Assembly (NCBI RefSeq): GCF_000720925.1
Contig: NZ_JOEE01000003.1
Coordinates: 186,001 to 250,000 of the forward strand
DNA length: 64,000 nucleotides
Origin: Phycicoccus jejuensis
GTDB taxonomy: Bacteria; Actinomycetota; Actinomycetes; Actinomycetales; Dermatophilaceae
Reading direction: 5' to 3'
Below are positions 33,487 to 42,969 of this stretch, piece after piece. Each line of letters starts with the position of its first letter. Within the stretch, counting starts at the first letter, position 1. The notes under the pieces were generated by a model. That model did not search any database and was not told where the DNA came from. It was given only the letters and a program-made list of their open reading frames with translations. The position numbers and the translations under genes are program-made.

Positions 33487-34772
33487 GAGGCGCAGCCGGC
33501 CGGGCGCGGCCCCCAGCCGGTGCCGTCCCAGGACTCGGGGGCTGCCGACCGCATGACGCGGGCCACGCCCGCCGTCAGGGGGTCCGCGTTGGGGTCGTCG
33601 ACCACGACCTGCCCGGCGGGCGCCTGCCGGGTCACGTACCCGGTCGCGGTGGCCGCCCCGACGAAGGCGGGACCGCTCTGCGAGAAGGGAGTCGGCGCCT
33701 GGCCGGCCGTCGCCCCCAGGTTGGTCGCCCCCACCGTGGAGGCGAGCATCGAGACGACCGGGGAGTCCGACCCGGTGACGTCGAGGTGGGTCACGTAGAG
33801 GGAGCCGGAGCGCGTGGTGGCACCGGTCGACGTGATGTCGCGGTCGGTGACCGTGCGGACCGACGTGACCTCGCCGGTGGGGCCGCGGTCGACCTCGAGG
33901 AGCATCGGGACGAGGTCCGACGCCCGGGCGACGCCGGCCGTCGGCGTCTCGCTGACGCCGACGTACTCGGTGCTCGACCCGTCGGCGTACCGCAGCGTGC
34001 CGACCGCCTCGCCCCCGGCGTCGAGCGCGAGGGTCTGGTCATAGGCGTTGAGCGAAAGTCCCGCCTCGGGGCTGGTGTCGGTGTAGACGGCGGTGGGCGC
34101 GGGCAGCCCGTCGCGGGCCCCGACGAGACCGGTCACGGCGTCCGCCGCGCGGGACACGACGGACCCACCGTCGCCGACGAGCGAGTCGCTCCACGTCTCG
34201 GCCCGGTCCGCGGTGAGCAGCTCGGCGAGGGCGGCGGGCTCGGAGGCCGACCAGACCCGGGGGTCACCGCCGGTGAGGAACGGCTCCGCCCCGGCGGCGG
34301 CGCTCCCGAAGGTGCGTCCGACCCACGTCGTGTCGGCCGGACGGCTGCGGCCGGCGCCGGACATCCGGTACGTGCCGTCGCCCATGACCGACACCACGGG
34401 TCCGGCCGCGGGGTCGGCCCCGTCGACCGGCACGAGCCCGCGCACGGGCCCCGCCGCCCCGCTGGGCGCTCCGACGCAGCGCGCCCCCACCGGGGGCGCA
34501 CCGGCGCCCGGGTCACCCCCGACCGACCGGCATCCCCCGCCGCCGGTGATGGAGCACAGGGCCGAGGCGGTGCCGTCCGTCACCCGTTGGCCGTTGACCG
34601 CGAACGCGATGGCGGCGACGACCGTGCCCACGACGAGGAAGATCCCCACGAACTCGAGCGACGTGACGCCGGCCTCGGAGCCCGGGCGGCGACGACGGTG
34701 GCTGCTCACCCCGCCATGGTCGCCGAGGGGCGGGACGCGGCGCGAGGGCCCGTGGGCCCAGCCGGTCCTCAC
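33483..34772 (-). CDS. Second large pilin-leader surface protein
   Basis: 429 residues from GTG 34772, which has GAGG seven bases upstream and overlaps the lipoprotein stop; an alternative GTG at 34709 gives a shorter leader closer to the sister protein. The prepilin site EAG/VTSLEFVGIF has Glu at +5, then one span (VVGTVVAAIAFAV) and the motif LCSITGGGGC, shared with the 16683-18173 product. The remainder is an extracellular domain of unknown fold. It is directly upstream of the prepilin peptidase, which likely processes it. Confidence 0.78.
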   Translation of the reverse strand: MRTGWAHGPSRRVPPLGDHGGVSSHRRRRPGSEAGVTSLEFVGIFLVVGTVVAAIAFAVNGQRVTDGTASALCSITGGGGCRSVGGDPGAGAPPVGARCVGAPSGAAGPVRGLVPVDGADPAAGPVVSVMGDGTYRMSGAGRSRPADTTWVGRTFGSAAAGAEPFLTGGDPRVWSASEPAALAELLTADRAETWSDSLVGDGGSVVSRAADAVTGLVGARDGLPAPTAVYTDTSPEAGLSLNAYDQTLALDAGGEAVGTLRYADGSSTEYVGVSETPTAGVARASDLVPMLLEVDRGPTGEVTSVRTVTDRDITSTGATTRSGSLYVTHLDVTGSDSPVVSMLASTVGATNLGATAGQAPTPFSQSGPAFVGAATATGYVTRQAPAGQVVVDDPNADPLTAGVARVMRSAAPESWDGTGWGPRPAGCAS

Positions 34773-35383
34773 CGCTGGACCTCGACCGTGCCCATGACCT
34801 CGGGGACCCGGGAGGCGCCGAAGCCGTCCTCGGGAGCGAAGCCCACGACGTTGACGATGCTCGTCCCCGGCCCCGCGAGGAACAGCTGCCAGACCTCGCG
34901 GCGCTGCTCGTCACCCCGCGAGTTCTCGGTCCACTGGACGAGGACCCCGGGGCGCGCCGGGTCCGCCCCCGGGACGGTCGAGCGCTGCGGGCGGAGGTCG
35001 TTCTCGCGCAGCCGCTGCTCGAGGCGGTAGCTCTGCTCGAGCAGGCTCGTCGTCGGCTCGGTCTCGACGACGACGGACACCGCCACCTGTGTGCTTCCCG
35101 CCGATGCCGGCTCGCTCCAGCGGGCGACCTCGCCGGACGACACCGTGCGCCGCCGCTCCTCCCACTGACCCGGCACGGCCATCGTCCACCCGCGCCCGGT
35201 GACCTCGCGGCTGCCGACCGGGCGGCTCGGGACCGGCGTCACCGTCGCCGACGGGGACGCGGTCGGCCGGATGTCCGAGCCGGCGAACGGCTCGTCCGAC
35301 GAGCACCCCGACGACCCGACCACGAGGACGAGCGCGGCCGTGCCGGCAGCCGCCCCGCGGACCGCGCGCCCCCCCGTCGCCAT
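34769..35383 (-). CDS. Lipoprotein, 204 residues
   Basis: Signal with lipobox SSGC at about residues 24-27, a Pro/Thr/Ser spacer, then a PsbP/LpqN-like domain beginning GRGWTMAVPGQWEERR. ATG 35383 lacks a ribosome site, but TATCCT lies six bases upstream (35390-35395), so the transcript may be leaderless. It leads a coupled set: lipoprotein, large pilin-like protein, prepilin peptidase, DUF192. Function unknown. Confidence 0.75.
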   Translation of the reverse strand: MATGGRAVRGAAAGTAALVLVVGSSGCSSDEPFAGSDIRPTASPSATVTPVPSRPVGSREVTGRGWTMAVPGQWEERRRTVSSGEVARWSEPASAGSTQVAVSVVVETEPTTSLLEQSYRLEQRLRENDLRPQRSTVPGADPARPGVLVQWTENSRGDEQRREVWQLFLAGPGTSIVNVVGFAPEDGFGASRVPEVMGTVEVQR

Positions 35384-35436
35384 GCGCCGAGGATAGCCAC
35401 GGACCGTCGCCCCCGGGGCCGGTGCCCCGCGACCGG

Positions 35437-36045
35437 TCAGGACACCCGCCGCATGACCGACCGGTACCCGGTGGCCTCCTGGGTGAAGCGGTCGCCCGAG
35501 CAGGTGAAGGTCACCGACCCCGTCCCCGGCTTCAGGTCCTCGGTGCGCGGCTCGGTCCCCGCGCCGCCCACGGTGATGCTCCCGTCGGCCGAGCGCAGCG
35601 TGAACGCCATCGTGTCGCCGGAGGTCGTGACGCCGTAGACGACGGTGCCGGCGTACGTCACCTCGGCCTCACCCCCGTCCGTCACGGCCCTCGCAGGGCG
35701 GGTCCCGTAGGTCACGGTCTCGACCCCGTCGCGGGTGATGTCGAGCGTCCGGTCCACCCCCGAGATCGTCAGCCGACCCTGCTCGGTCTCGGCGCTCTCG
35801 GAGTGCTCGGTGGTCTGCCACCGCCCGACGAGGCAGGGGTCCAGACCACCTCCGGCCTCCGCCTCCCCACCGGGAGCGGAGCCGGCGGTCGCGTCCTGCG
35901 AGGTCGTTGCCGGTGCCCGGTCCGAGATCACCACCCCGACCACCACCCCGGCGACGAAGACCAGTGCCGCCACCACCACGGCGCCGAGGGTCGACGCGAC
36001 GACCACCCAGGTGCGCGGGCCCCGTCGGGCCTGCGGCTGCTCCAT
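35437..36045 (-). CDS. Membrane-anchored protein, 202 residues
   Basis: ATG 36045 with GGAGGA five bases upstream gives a cytoplasmic MEQPQARRGPRTW start. One span follows (VVVASTLGAVVVAALVFVAG), then an extracellular domain with a pair of cysteines (LDPCLVGRWQTTE and SVTFTCSGDRF) that reads like a small beta-barrel or lipocalin-like fold. Not recognised. It lies upstream of the lipoprotein gene with a 53-base gap. Confidence 0.7.
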   Translation of the reverse strand: MEQPQARRGPRTWVVVASTLGAVVVAALVFVAGVVVGVVISDRAPATTSQDATAGSAPGGEAEAGGGLDPCLVGRWQTTEHSESAETEQGRLTISGVDRTLDITRDGVETVTYGTRPARAVTDGGEAEVTYAGTVVYGVTTSGDTMAFTLRSADGSITVGGAGTEPRTEDLKPGTGSVTFTCSGDRFTQEATGYRSVMRRVS

Positions 36046-36182
36046 CCCGGTCCTCCTCGCTCGGCGGCTGTCGGCGGCCACGCTCGCACACCCGCGGCTC
36101 CGGCGGCAGGGCCCAGGGGCCCGGAGCCGCACGGGTCCGGGCCTCTCGGTCCCCCGCAGCACGGTCTGGGAGACTGGTCGCC

Positions 36183-36836
36183 ATGTTCTCCCGCAAGGCG
36201 TCCGTCGTCGTCACCGTCCTCCTCGTCGCCCTCGTGACGATCGGGCTGGTGGCCTCCGCCCTGCCGACCTTCGCGAGCAGCGCGAGCGCGCTCCCGATGC
36301 ACGCGCAGCTGCTGAAGACCTCCCCCGAGGACGGCGCGAGCGTGAAGACCGCGGACGCGGTGACGATGACCTTCAGCGAGGACGTCAACGAGGAGTTCCT
36401 CCAGGTCAAGGTCGAGGGCCCCGGTGGTGACGAGGCCGACGGCGCCCCGACGGTCGACGGCTCGACGGTGACCCAGGCGCTGCCCGCCGACCTCCCCGCC
36501 GGCGAGCACGAGGTCACCTACCGGGTCGTGAGCGTCGACGGCCACCCGGTCTCGGGCTCGCTCACCTTCACGACGACGCAGGAGGCCGCCTCCGCCGCAC
36601 CGACGCCGAGCACGTCGCCGACGGGGTCCGCCTCGGCGAGCGCCACGCCGACCGGCACCGCCAGCCCCTCCCCGAGCGCCACGGACGTCGCGGCCGGCGA
36701 GACCTCGTCCGGCGGCGCGGGGTGGCTCCTGCCGGTCGGCCTCGTCGTGCTCCTCCTGCTCCTCGTCGGCGGGGGCGTGCTGCTCGCCCGGGGTGGTCGC
36801 GGAAGGGCGGACGGCCCCTCCGACCCGGTCGCCTGA
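36183..36836 (+). CDS. CopC-domain copper-binding protein with C-terminal anchor
   Basis: 217 residues: signal peptide, mature start near LPMHAQLLKTSPEDGASV, a CopC domain with MTFSEDVNEEFLQVKV and VSVDGHPVSGSLTF, a Ser/Thr/Pro-rich linker, one span and a short basic tail. The early His and the DGHPVSG motif are the copper-binding features of CopC/YcnJ proteins. Substrate is inferred to be copper; the nirK enzyme elsewhere in this window is a copper user. ATG 36183 is immediately upstream of tRNA-Lys on the same strand. Confidence 0.85.
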   Translation: MFSRKASVVVTVLLVALVTIGLVASALPTFASSASALPMHAQLLKTSPEDGASVKTADAVTMTFSEDVNEEFLQVKVEGPGGDEADGAPTVDGSTVTQALPADLPAGEHEVTYRVVSVDGHPVSGSLTFTTTQEAASAAPTPSTSPTGSASASATPTGTASPSPSATDVAAGETSSGGAGWLLPVGLVVLLLLLVGGGVLLARGGRGRADGPSDPVA

Positions 36837-36882
36837 GGTCGATTTCGCTCCGACGCACGGGGGCTGCTAATGTCTCCGACGC

Positions 36883-36958
<76 letters not shown>

Positions 36959-36964
36959 CGCACG

Positions 36965-37004
36965 ACGACGAAGGCCCCCCGGTCAGCCGGGGGGCCTTCG
37001 TCGT
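36965..37004. terminator. Strong hairpin terminator after tRNA-Lys
   Basis: An 18-bp stem (arms ACGACGAAGGCCCCCCGG and its complement) with loop TCAG lies six bases after the tRNA. It probably ends tRNA transcription and may also act on the opposite strand downstream of the GroES-like gene. Confidence 0.75.
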
Positions 37005-37036
37005 GCAGCGACCGGTCGGCGCTCGACCACCGCGGG

Positions 37037-37384
37037 TCACAGATAGAGGCCGGGGCCGCCCTCCGCCGTCGGCTCGGCGGGCTCGGCCGCGACGGCGTGC
37101 AGGTCCCGCTCGCGCAGGAGCACGTACTCCGCCGCGCCGAGCTCGACCTCCGCGCGGTCCTCGGGGTCGAACAGCACCCGGTCGCCGAGCTCGACGTGAC
37201 GGACGCCCGGGCCGGTCGCGACGACCGCTCCCCACGACAGCCGCTTGCCGACGTTCGCGGTCGCCGGGATGACGATGCCCCCACCGGAGCGCCGCTCCCC
37301 CGCCTCGCCCTCGAGGCTCACGAGCACCCGGTCGTGGAGCATCCGGATGGGCAGCCGCGACCGGCCGCCGGACGCAGCGGACAC
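37037..37384 (-). CDS. GroES-like (Cpn10 fold) protein
   Basis: About 115 residues with the chaperonin-10 pattern: IRMLHDRVLVSLEGEAGERR, SGGGIVIPATAN (mobile loop region), VGKRLSWGAVVATGPG and GDRVLFDPEDRAEVEL. It diverges from canonical GroES and stands alone, with no groEL beside it. GTG 37384 starts one base after the DUF3618 stop; ATG 37342 is an alternative. It may be a specialised paralogue rather than the main co-chaperonin. Confidence 0.75.
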   Translation of the reverse strand: MSAASGGRSRLPIRMLHDRVLVSLEGEAGERRSGGGIVIPATANVGKRLSWGAVVATGPGVRHVELGDRVLFDPEDRAEVELGAAEYVLLRERDLHAVAAEPAEPTAEGGPGLYL

Positions 37385-37385
37385 G

Positions 37386-37649
37386 TCAGCGCTTGCGGAG
37401 CTGCCGCCAGGCGACGAGGCCGCCGACAACGGCGACGACCGCGACGACGGCCGCGAGGCGCTCGACCCGCAGCTCCCCCTCGGGGGTGGTGGCGACGTCG
37501 GCGAAGCGGGCCCGGGCGGCCTCCTTCTGGCGCTGGAAGATCGCCTTGGGGGTCGCGCGGCCGACGAGCTCGTCGACGGTGTGGGCGAGGCGCTCGCGGC
37601 GGGCGACGACCTCGGCCTCGAGCTGGCTGATCGACGGGGTCTGGCTCAT
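37386..37649 (-). CDS. DUF3618 domain protein
   Basis: 87 residues: an N-terminal helical region with the DUF3618 pattern (ISQLEAEVVARRERLAHTV, DELVGRATPK) and a C-terminal span (LAAVVAVVAVVGGLVAWRQL). The function is not established. ATG 37649 overlaps the end of the bcp gene. Confidence 0.85.
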   Translation of the reverse strand: MSQTPSISQLEAEVVARRERLAHTVDELVGRATPKAIFQRQKEAARARFADVATTPEGELRVERLAAVVAVVAVVGGLVAWRQLRKR

Positions 37650-38128
37650 CGGGTCGCTCCCTCGAGCCCCAGGTCGCGTCGCAGCTTGGCGACGTGTCCC
37701 GTGGCCTTGACGTTGTACCAGGCGTGGGTGACGGTGCCCTCCTCGTCGAGGACGACCGTGCTGCGGATGACGCCCTGCACGACCTTGCCGTAGAGCTTCT
37801 TCTCGCCGAAGGCGCCCCAGGCGGTCATGACGGCCTTGTCGGCGTCCGACAGGAGGGTGAGGGTCAGGGCGTCCCGCTCGCGGAAGCGCGCGAGCTTGGC
37901 CGGTGCGTCGGGCGAGATGCCGAGCACGGTGTAGCCGTCGGCGGCGAGGGAGTCGAGGGACTCGCTGAAGTCGCAGGCCTGCTTCGTGCAGCCGGGGGTC
38001 ATGGCCGCCGGGTAGAAGTAGACGATGACCTTGCGGCCGCGCAGGTCGCTCAGGGTCACGTCCTTCCCCGTGTCGTCGGGAAGGGTGAAGTCGGGGGCGG
38101 CGTCGCCGGCCTCGAGCCTCGCGCTCAT
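37646..38128 (-). CDS. bcp: Thioredoxin-dependent peroxiredoxin (Bcp type)
   Basis: 160 residues. It reduces peroxides with a catalytic Cys in the PGCTKQAC motif (peroxidatic and resolving Cys separated by four residues), after the family segment KVIVYFYPAAMT. ATG 38128 begins MSARLEAGD; an upstream in-frame start would add non-conserved residues. Usual length for Bcp/PrxQ. Confidence 0.93.
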   Translation of the reverse strand: MSARLEAGDAAPDFTLPDDTGKDVTLSDLRGRKVIVYFYPAAMTPGCTKQACDFSESLDSLAADGYTVLGISPDAPAKLARFRERDALTLTLLSDADKAVMTAWGAFGEKKLYGKVVQGVIRSTVVLDEEGTVTHAWYNVKATGHVAKLRRDLGLEGATR

Positions 38129-38272
38129 GTCCTGCACTCCTGCGGTGGGGGAACGGGTCCGTTGCGGCCAACCTACCGCGCCGTAGCGCTCCGCCGTCGA
38201 GGAGAGCCGCGTGGACCACCCGCCACCGCCCACCGCGCCGGGTCGACGCGGTGGGCGGGAGCGGGGTCGGGG

Positions 38273-38953
38273 TCAGCGCGTCGGGGCGAAGGCCGCCGCC
38301 GCGAGGCCGGGCACCGCGAACCCGCCGCCGAAGACCGCGTCGACCTCGGCGGACTCCTGGGCGTTGGGGTACGGGTTGGTGCACGAGGGGCCGGGGCCAC
38401 CGCCGGACATCAGCTCGCTGCACGGGCCGGAGTAGTTGTCCGGCAGGCCGAGGATGTGCCCGGTCTCGTGCGCGGTGACGCGCAGGCTGTCGTAGGTCTG
38501 GTTCTGCGCGTAGTCGAGGAAGACGGAGCCGCTGCCCGGGCCGTAGACCTGCGCGTAGGAGCCGCGCGGGTCGTTGCCCTCGCGGTAGACGAGGTCGGCG
38601 CCGCTCGAGGTGGGCTGCAGCGTCACGTTGCCCACCGAGGAGTTCCAGATCTGCGCGGACTGCGAGATCTCGGTCCGGAACGACGGGGCACCGCTCGTCG
38701 AGTAGTAGACGACCGTGGCCGCGACGCGGTCGCTGATGCCCTTGCGCACGTCGTTCTCGCGCTGCTCGAGGGCCCGGTCGACGATGGCCTGCAGGCGGGC
38801 GTTCTGTGCGTCGTCGGCGGGGCTCGGGGTGTATCCGGAGGTGCCGCCGGTCGAGGGCGCCGGCGCGGGCCGGGTGTCGGCCGCGGCGACGGGGCCGAGG
38901 GCCAGGGCCGCGGTCGCGGCCAGGACGCCGATGACGGTGGTGCGGTGCTTCAC
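38273..38953 (-). CDS. Secreted snapalysin-type zinc metalloprotease
   Basis: 226 residues. GTG 38953 has AGGAG six bases upstream. A signal peptide (ending PVAAAD) is followed by a propeptide-like helical region and a catalytic domain with HETGHILGLPD, the third-ligand Asp variant typical of snapalysin (M7) from actinobacteria. Two cysteine pairs lie near GPCSELMSGG and GPSCTNPYP, the first including the Met-turn. Secreted, probably degrading external protein. Confidence 0.88.
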   Translation of the reverse strand: MKHRTTVIGVLAATAALALGPVAAADTRPAPAPSTGGTSGYTPSPADDAQNARLQAIVDRALEQRENDVRKGISDRVAATVVYYSTSGAPSFRTEISQSAQIWNSSVGNVTLQPTSSGADLVYREGNDPRGSYAQVYGPGSGSVFLDYAQNQTYDSLRVTAHETGHILGLPDNYSGPCSELMSGGGPGPSCTNPYPNAQESAEVDAVFGGGFAVPGLAAAAFAPTR

Positions 38954-39163
38954 GGTGTGCTCCTGAGGGGTCGGCTGCACCGGGGGTGGCCGGTGCTCTG
39001 ACAGGGCCCGCGAGGGGCCCGACCTCCACCGTCATCACGGGTCGGGCTCTGTCGCAACGCGACCGGACCAACCTGACCGACTCTTTGAGGTCCCGTAGGG
39101 CGGGCTTGACCCGACCCGGGCGTGTCTCGGGGCGGTCTTGACCCCCGGTTGGGACGAGGAGCG

Positions 39164-39248
39164 TGGTGCGCGAGGCGGGACTCGAACCCGCACACCCGAA
39201 GGCACCAGAACCTAAATCTGGCGCGTCTGCCAGTTCCGCCACTCGCGC
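39164..39248 (-). tRNA. tRNA-Leu (TAG), CCA encoded
   Basis: An 85-base type II tRNA with a long variable arm. Acceptor GCGCGAG pairs with CTCGCGC, the anticodon stem CCAGA/TCTGG encloses loop TTTAGGT with anticodon TAG (plus-strand 39212-39214), and a genomic CCA ends the gene. Confidence 0.96.
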
Positions 39249-39307
39249 GCGGGCACCACTGTATCGGCGCCCCCGACCGCCGTCGGGGCGCCCTGCCGCT
39301 GCCGGGA

Positions 39308-39955
39308 TCAGGCGGGGCCGTCGGCGGCCAGCAGGCCGCGCAGGACCGGCTCGAGCGCCCGGAAGGCGTTGCCGCGGTGCGAGATCGCGTTCTTCTCGAC
39401 GTCGGTGTACTCGGCGAGCGTCCGGGTGTCACCGGTCGGCACGAAGACCGGGTCGTACCCGAAGCCGTTCGTGCCGCGTGGCGCCCGGACGATGGCGCCC
39501 TCGATGCGTCCCTCGACACCCTCGACCCGGCCGTCGGGCATCGCGACGACGGCCGCGCACACGAAGGCGGCCGACCGGTGCTCGTCGGGCACGTCGGCCA
39601 CCTGCTCGAGCAGCAGCGACAGGTTGGCGCGGTCGACCTCCGCGCGCGCCGCCCCCTCGCCCGCGTGCGTGCCGGACCAGCGGGCCGAGAACACACCGGG
39701 CGAGCCGCCGAGGACGTCGACCGCGAGGCCCGAGTCGTCGGCGACCGACGGCAGGCCGGTGGCCTCGGCGAGCGCGACGGCCTTGAGGCGCGCGTTGCCG
39801 AGGAAGGTCACCTCGGTCTCGGGGACGTCGGGGCCGTCGACCTCCGCGGCCGAGACGATCTCGAGGTCGAGCTCGTCGACGAGCCCGGCGAGGATCTGCC
39901 GCAGCTCGTGGACCTTGTGCTCGTTGCGGGTGGCGAGGACGACGCGGCGGGTCAC
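39308..39955 (-). CDS. rdgB: RdgB/HAM1 XTP/dITP pyrophosphatase
   Basis: 215 residues. It removes non-canonical purine triphosphates (dITP, XTP) from the nucleotide pool. Motifs: [12 protein letters not shown] near the start, [15 protein letters not shown] with the metal-binding aspartates, [10 protein letters not shown] and [17 protein letters not shown] 39955 overlaps the rph stop (GTGA), the common rph-rdgB pairing. Confidence 0.95.
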   Translation of the reverse strand: MTRRVVLATRNEHKVHELRQILAGLVDELDLEIVSAAEVDGPDVPETEVTFLGNARLKAVALAEATGLPSVADDSGLAVDVLGGSPGVFSARWSGTHAGEGAARAEVDRANLSLLLEQVADVPDEHRSAAFVCAAVVAMPDGRVEGVEGRIEGAIVRAPRGTNGFGYDPVFVPTGDTRTLAEYTDVEKNAISHRGNAFRALEPVLRGLLAADGPA

Positions 39956-40698
39956 AGCACGCGCTCGCGGGCCGGGGCGTCGAGCGCCGCGGACTGGGCC
40001 CGGGTCAGCTCGGCGCACCCGGTCGTCGCGAGGTCGAGGAGGCGGCCGAGCAGCTCGCGGTCGAAGGGCACCCCCTCGGCGGTGCCCTGCACCTCGACGA
40101 AGCGGCCGTCGCCGGTCATCACGACGTTCATGTCGGTCTCGGCGGTGGAGTCCTCGGGGTAGTCCAGGTCCAGCACCGGCTCGCCCTTGACGACGCCGAC
40201 GCTCACGGCGGCGATCGACCCGGTGAGCGGCTCGGCGCCGGCGGCGATGAGCCCCTTGGCGCGCGCGTCGGCGACGGCGTCGGCGAGCGCGACGTAGGCG
40301 CCCGTGATCGCGGCGGTGCGCGTGCCGCCGTCGGCCTGGAGGACGTCGCAGTCGAGGACGATGGTGTTCTCGCCGAGCGCGGCGGTGTCGATGACCGCGC
40401 GCAGGCTGCGGCCGACGAGCCGGCTGATCTCGTGGGTGCGGCCGCCGACCTTGCCGCGGCGCGACTCGCGGTCGCTGCGGGTGTTGGTCGAGCGCGGGAG
40501 CATCTCGTACTCGGCGGTGACCCAGCCGGTGCCCTTGCCCTTGAGCCAGCGCGGGACGCCCTCGGTGAAGGAGGCGGCGCACAGCACGCGGGTGCGGCCG
40601 AACTCGACGAGGACGCTCCCCTCGGCGTGGTCGAGCCAGTTGCGGGTGATGCGCACCGTGCGCAGCTGGTCGGCGGTCCGTCCGTCGTGTCGCGTCAT
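39952..40698 (-). CDS. rph: Ribonuclease PH
   Basis: 248 residues. A phosphorolytic 3' exonuclease that trims tRNA precursors. Motifs: [31 protein letters not shown] and [22 protein letters not shown] 40698 has TAGCCT six bases upstream and no ribosome site, consistent with a leaderless message. Its order with rdgB, the MBL protein and murI is conserved in actinobacteria. Confidence 0.96.
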   Translation of the reverse strand: MTRHDGRTADQLRTVRITRNWLDHAEGSVLVEFGRTRVLCAASFTEGVPRWLKGKGTGWVTAEYEMLPRSTNTRSDRESRRGKVGGRTHEISRLVGRSLRAVIDTAALGENTIVLDCDVLQADGGTRTAAITGAYVALADAVADARAKGLIAAGAEPLTGSIAAVSVGVVKGEPVLDLDYPEDSTAETDMNVVMTGDGRFVEVQGTAEGVPFDRELLGRLLDLATTGCAELTRAQSAALDAPARERVL

Positions 40699-40765
40699 GC
40701 GCTCAGGCTATCGGCGGGTCCGGACCTCGCCGCGGCCCGGCCCCGGGCCGGACGACGTCACGGCC

Positions 40766-42037
40766 TCAGGAGTCGGCGTGCTCCGGCGGCCAGACGACGC
40801 GGAAGCGCTCGAAGCACACCTCGAGGTCGTCGGAGAAGTCGATGCCGATGCGCTCGCAGGACCGGCGGAAGAACCGGCGGTGCCCGTCGAGCCAGGTCTC
40901 CAGCGACCGGTCGTACTCCCCCTCGTCCCACGCGAACCGCTCGTCGACGCTCGACAGCGGGCCGACCCGCAGCTCGGTGGTGCGCAGGACCACCGACGGG
41001 GCGCCGCTGCCGTCGCAGACGACCCAGTGGTCCCCGACCCGCGGCAGGCGCTCGCCCTCGTGGGCGTACTCGGCGACGAGACCGGCCGTCGCGCGCTTGG
41101 TCCCGCCGGTGACGAAGGCGAGCAGCTCGTCGGCGAGCCCCGGTGAGTCACCGAACCACGACACGTCGACGTCGTCCTGCGGGGGCAGCCCCGGCACGGA
41201 AGCGCGGTACTGCTCGAGCATCCGGTGGGCGGCGGCGCGGTCGAGGACGACCGCCGACGGCACGTCCGTGCCGACCTCGAGCACGTCGCCCGCCCGCGCG
41301 ACCTCGACGGGCCCGCCCCACACCGCCTCGGCCTGCGCGCGGCAGACGTCCCGGTCGTTCCACGCCGGGACGTGGGTGAGGACGAGCCGGCGCACCCCAC
41401 CGGCCCGCAGGGCCGCGGCGGCGGCGCGCGACCCGGACAGGTGGATGCCGCGGGCGTCGTCGCGCCCGTCGACGAAGGCGGAGTCGAGCAGCGCGAGGTC
41501 GGCGCCGGCGAGCAGCCGGTCCAGGCCCGGGCAGTCGTCGGTGTCGCCGCTGAACGCGAGCACGGCACCGTCGGCCTCGACCCGGTAGCCGTAGGCCTCG
41601 ACCGGGTGCTCGACGGCCGTGGGGGTGACCCGGAACGGGCCGACCTCGAACGCCTCGCCGTCGCGCACCGTGACGACCGCGAACTCGCCGTCCATCCCGC
41701 CCGGCTCGAGCCCGTGGTACATCATCGCCAGGCGCTCGCCGGTGGCCGCGGGCCCGTGGACCGGCAGCCGGGCGGGCAGGGGACCCTCGGGGCGGTAGCG
41801 CCGGACGACGTAGAGGCCGAGCAGGTCGGCGCAGTGGTCCGGGTGGAGGTGGCTGACGAGGACGGCGTCGAGCGACGTCGGGTCGGCGTGGCGCTGGAGC
41901 GGCCCGAGCGCGCCGCTGCCGAGGTCGAGCAGGATGCGCCACGTGCGCCCCTCGTGCTCGGCCTCGACGAGGTAGCAGGAGGCCGCGGACTCGGGGCCGG
42001 GGAACGAGCCGGAGCACCCGATGACGGTGAGCCTCAC
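40766..42037 (-). CDS. Metallo-beta-lactamase hydrolase fused to an ASCH domain
   Basis: 423 residues in one frame. Residues 1-255 are an RNase Z-like metallo-beta-lactamase domain with [11 protein letters not shown] (His63, His65, Asp67, His68), [10 protein letters not shown] and [10 protein letters not shown]. This hydrolase normally ends there beside murI. Residues about 265-418 instead carry an ASCH domain: [39 protein letters not shown], and a C-terminal [14 protein letters not shown] domains are predicted RNA- or nucleoside-binding modules, and some cleave modified nucleosides. The pair may act on RNA or a nucleotide, which is inference. Its start overlaps the murI stop. Confidence 0.85.
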   Translation of the reverse strand: MRLTVIGCSGSFPGPESAASCYLVEAEHEGRTWRILLDLGSGALGPLQRHADPTSLDAVLVSHLHPDHCADLLGLYVVRRYRPEGPLPARLPVHGPAATGERLAMMYHGLEPGGMDGEFAVVTVRDGEAFEVGPFRVTPTAVEHPVEAYGYRVEADGAVLAFSGDTDDCPGLDRLLAGADLALLDSAFVDGRDDARGIHLSGSRAAAAALRAGGVRRLVLTHVPAWNDRDVCRAQAEAVWGGPVEVARAGDVLEVGTDVPSAVVLDRAAAHRMLEQYRASVPGLPPQDDVDVSWFGDSPGLADELLAFVTGGTKRATAGLVAEYAHEGERLPRVGDHWVVCDGSGAPSVVLRTTELRVGPLSSVDERFAWDEGEYDRSLETWLDGHRRFFRRSCERIGIDFSDDLEVCFERFRVVWPPEHADS

Positions 42038-42861
42038 GCGAACACCGCCCGGCGGACCAGGGGCGGTGACGGGAAGACCGGCTCGACGCTCGACCCGACG
42101 CCGAGGAAGCGCACCGCCAGCCGGCGGAACTCCTCGGGGTCACCCGTCGTCGTGAAGCCGTGGCTCGGCGGCGGCAGGTCGTCCGGGCGCAGGAGGCCGC
42201 GGTCGGCGAGAACGCGGTAGACGTCCTTGGCGGTCTCCTCGGCGGAGGACACGAGCGTCACGTCATCCCCCATGACGTAGGAGATGACGCCGGTCAGCAG
42301 CGGGTAGTGCGTGCAGCCGAGGACGACCGTGTCGACGCCCTCCTCGCGCAGCGGGTCGAGGTACTCGTGCGCGACACCGACGAGCTCGGGGCCGCCGGTG
42401 ACGCCGGCCTCGACGAACTCGACGAAGCGCGGGCACGGCGTGCTCGTGACCCGCAGGTGGGGCGCCGCGGCGAACGCGTCGAGGTAGGCGCCCGACTGGT
42501 GCGTGCCGAGGGTCGAGATGACGGCGACGCGGCCGCTGCGGGTGCCGGCGGCGGCGCGGCGCACCGCGGGCCGGATGACCTCGACGACCGGCACGTCGTA
42601 CCGCTCGCGGGCGTCGTGGAGGACCGCGGCCGAGGCGGTGTTGCACGCGATGACGAGGACCTTGACGCCGTGGTCGACGAGCCGGTCGAGGCACTGGAGG
42701 GCGTACTCGCGGGTCTCGGCGATGGGGCGCGGACCGTACGGCGCGCGGGCGGTGTCGCCGAAGTACGCCACCGACTCGTGGGGCAGCTGGTCGAGGATCG
42801 CCCGCATGACGGTCAGGCCGCCGTAGCCGGAGTCGAACACCCCGATCGGTGAGTCGGTCAC
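42034..42861 (-). CDS. murI: Glutamate racemase
   Basis: 275 residues. It makes D-glutamate for peptidoglycan. The two catalytic cysteines are in VIACNTASA and LGCTHYPLL; the N-terminus [13 protein letters not shown] is diagnostic. GTG 42861 has TACGCT seven bases upstream, so it may be translated from a leaderless transcript. It overlaps the MBL-ASCH gene by four bases. Confidence 0.96.
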   Translation of the reverse strand: MTDSPIGVFDSGYGGLTVMRAILDQLPHESVAYFGDTARAPYGPRPIAETREYALQCLDRLVDHGVKVLVIACNTASAAVLHDARERYDVPVVEVIRPAVRRAAAGTRSGRVAVISTLGTHQSGAYLDAFAAAPHLRVTSTPCPRFVEFVEAGVTGGPELVGVAHEYLDPLREEGVDTVVLGCTHYPLLTGVISYVMGDDVTLVSSAEETAKDVYRVLADRGLLRPDDLPPPSHGFTTTGDPEEFRRLAVRFLGVGSSVEPVFPSPPLVRRAVFA

Positions 42862-42969
42862 CCGACCCAGCGTAGGTGGCGACGCCGACGCGGTCTCCCC
42901 CGGCGGGCGGTCGGGCGCGTCACACCGTCGAGGCCCACGGCGTCGGGCGACGGCGGCCGCGCACCGGGC

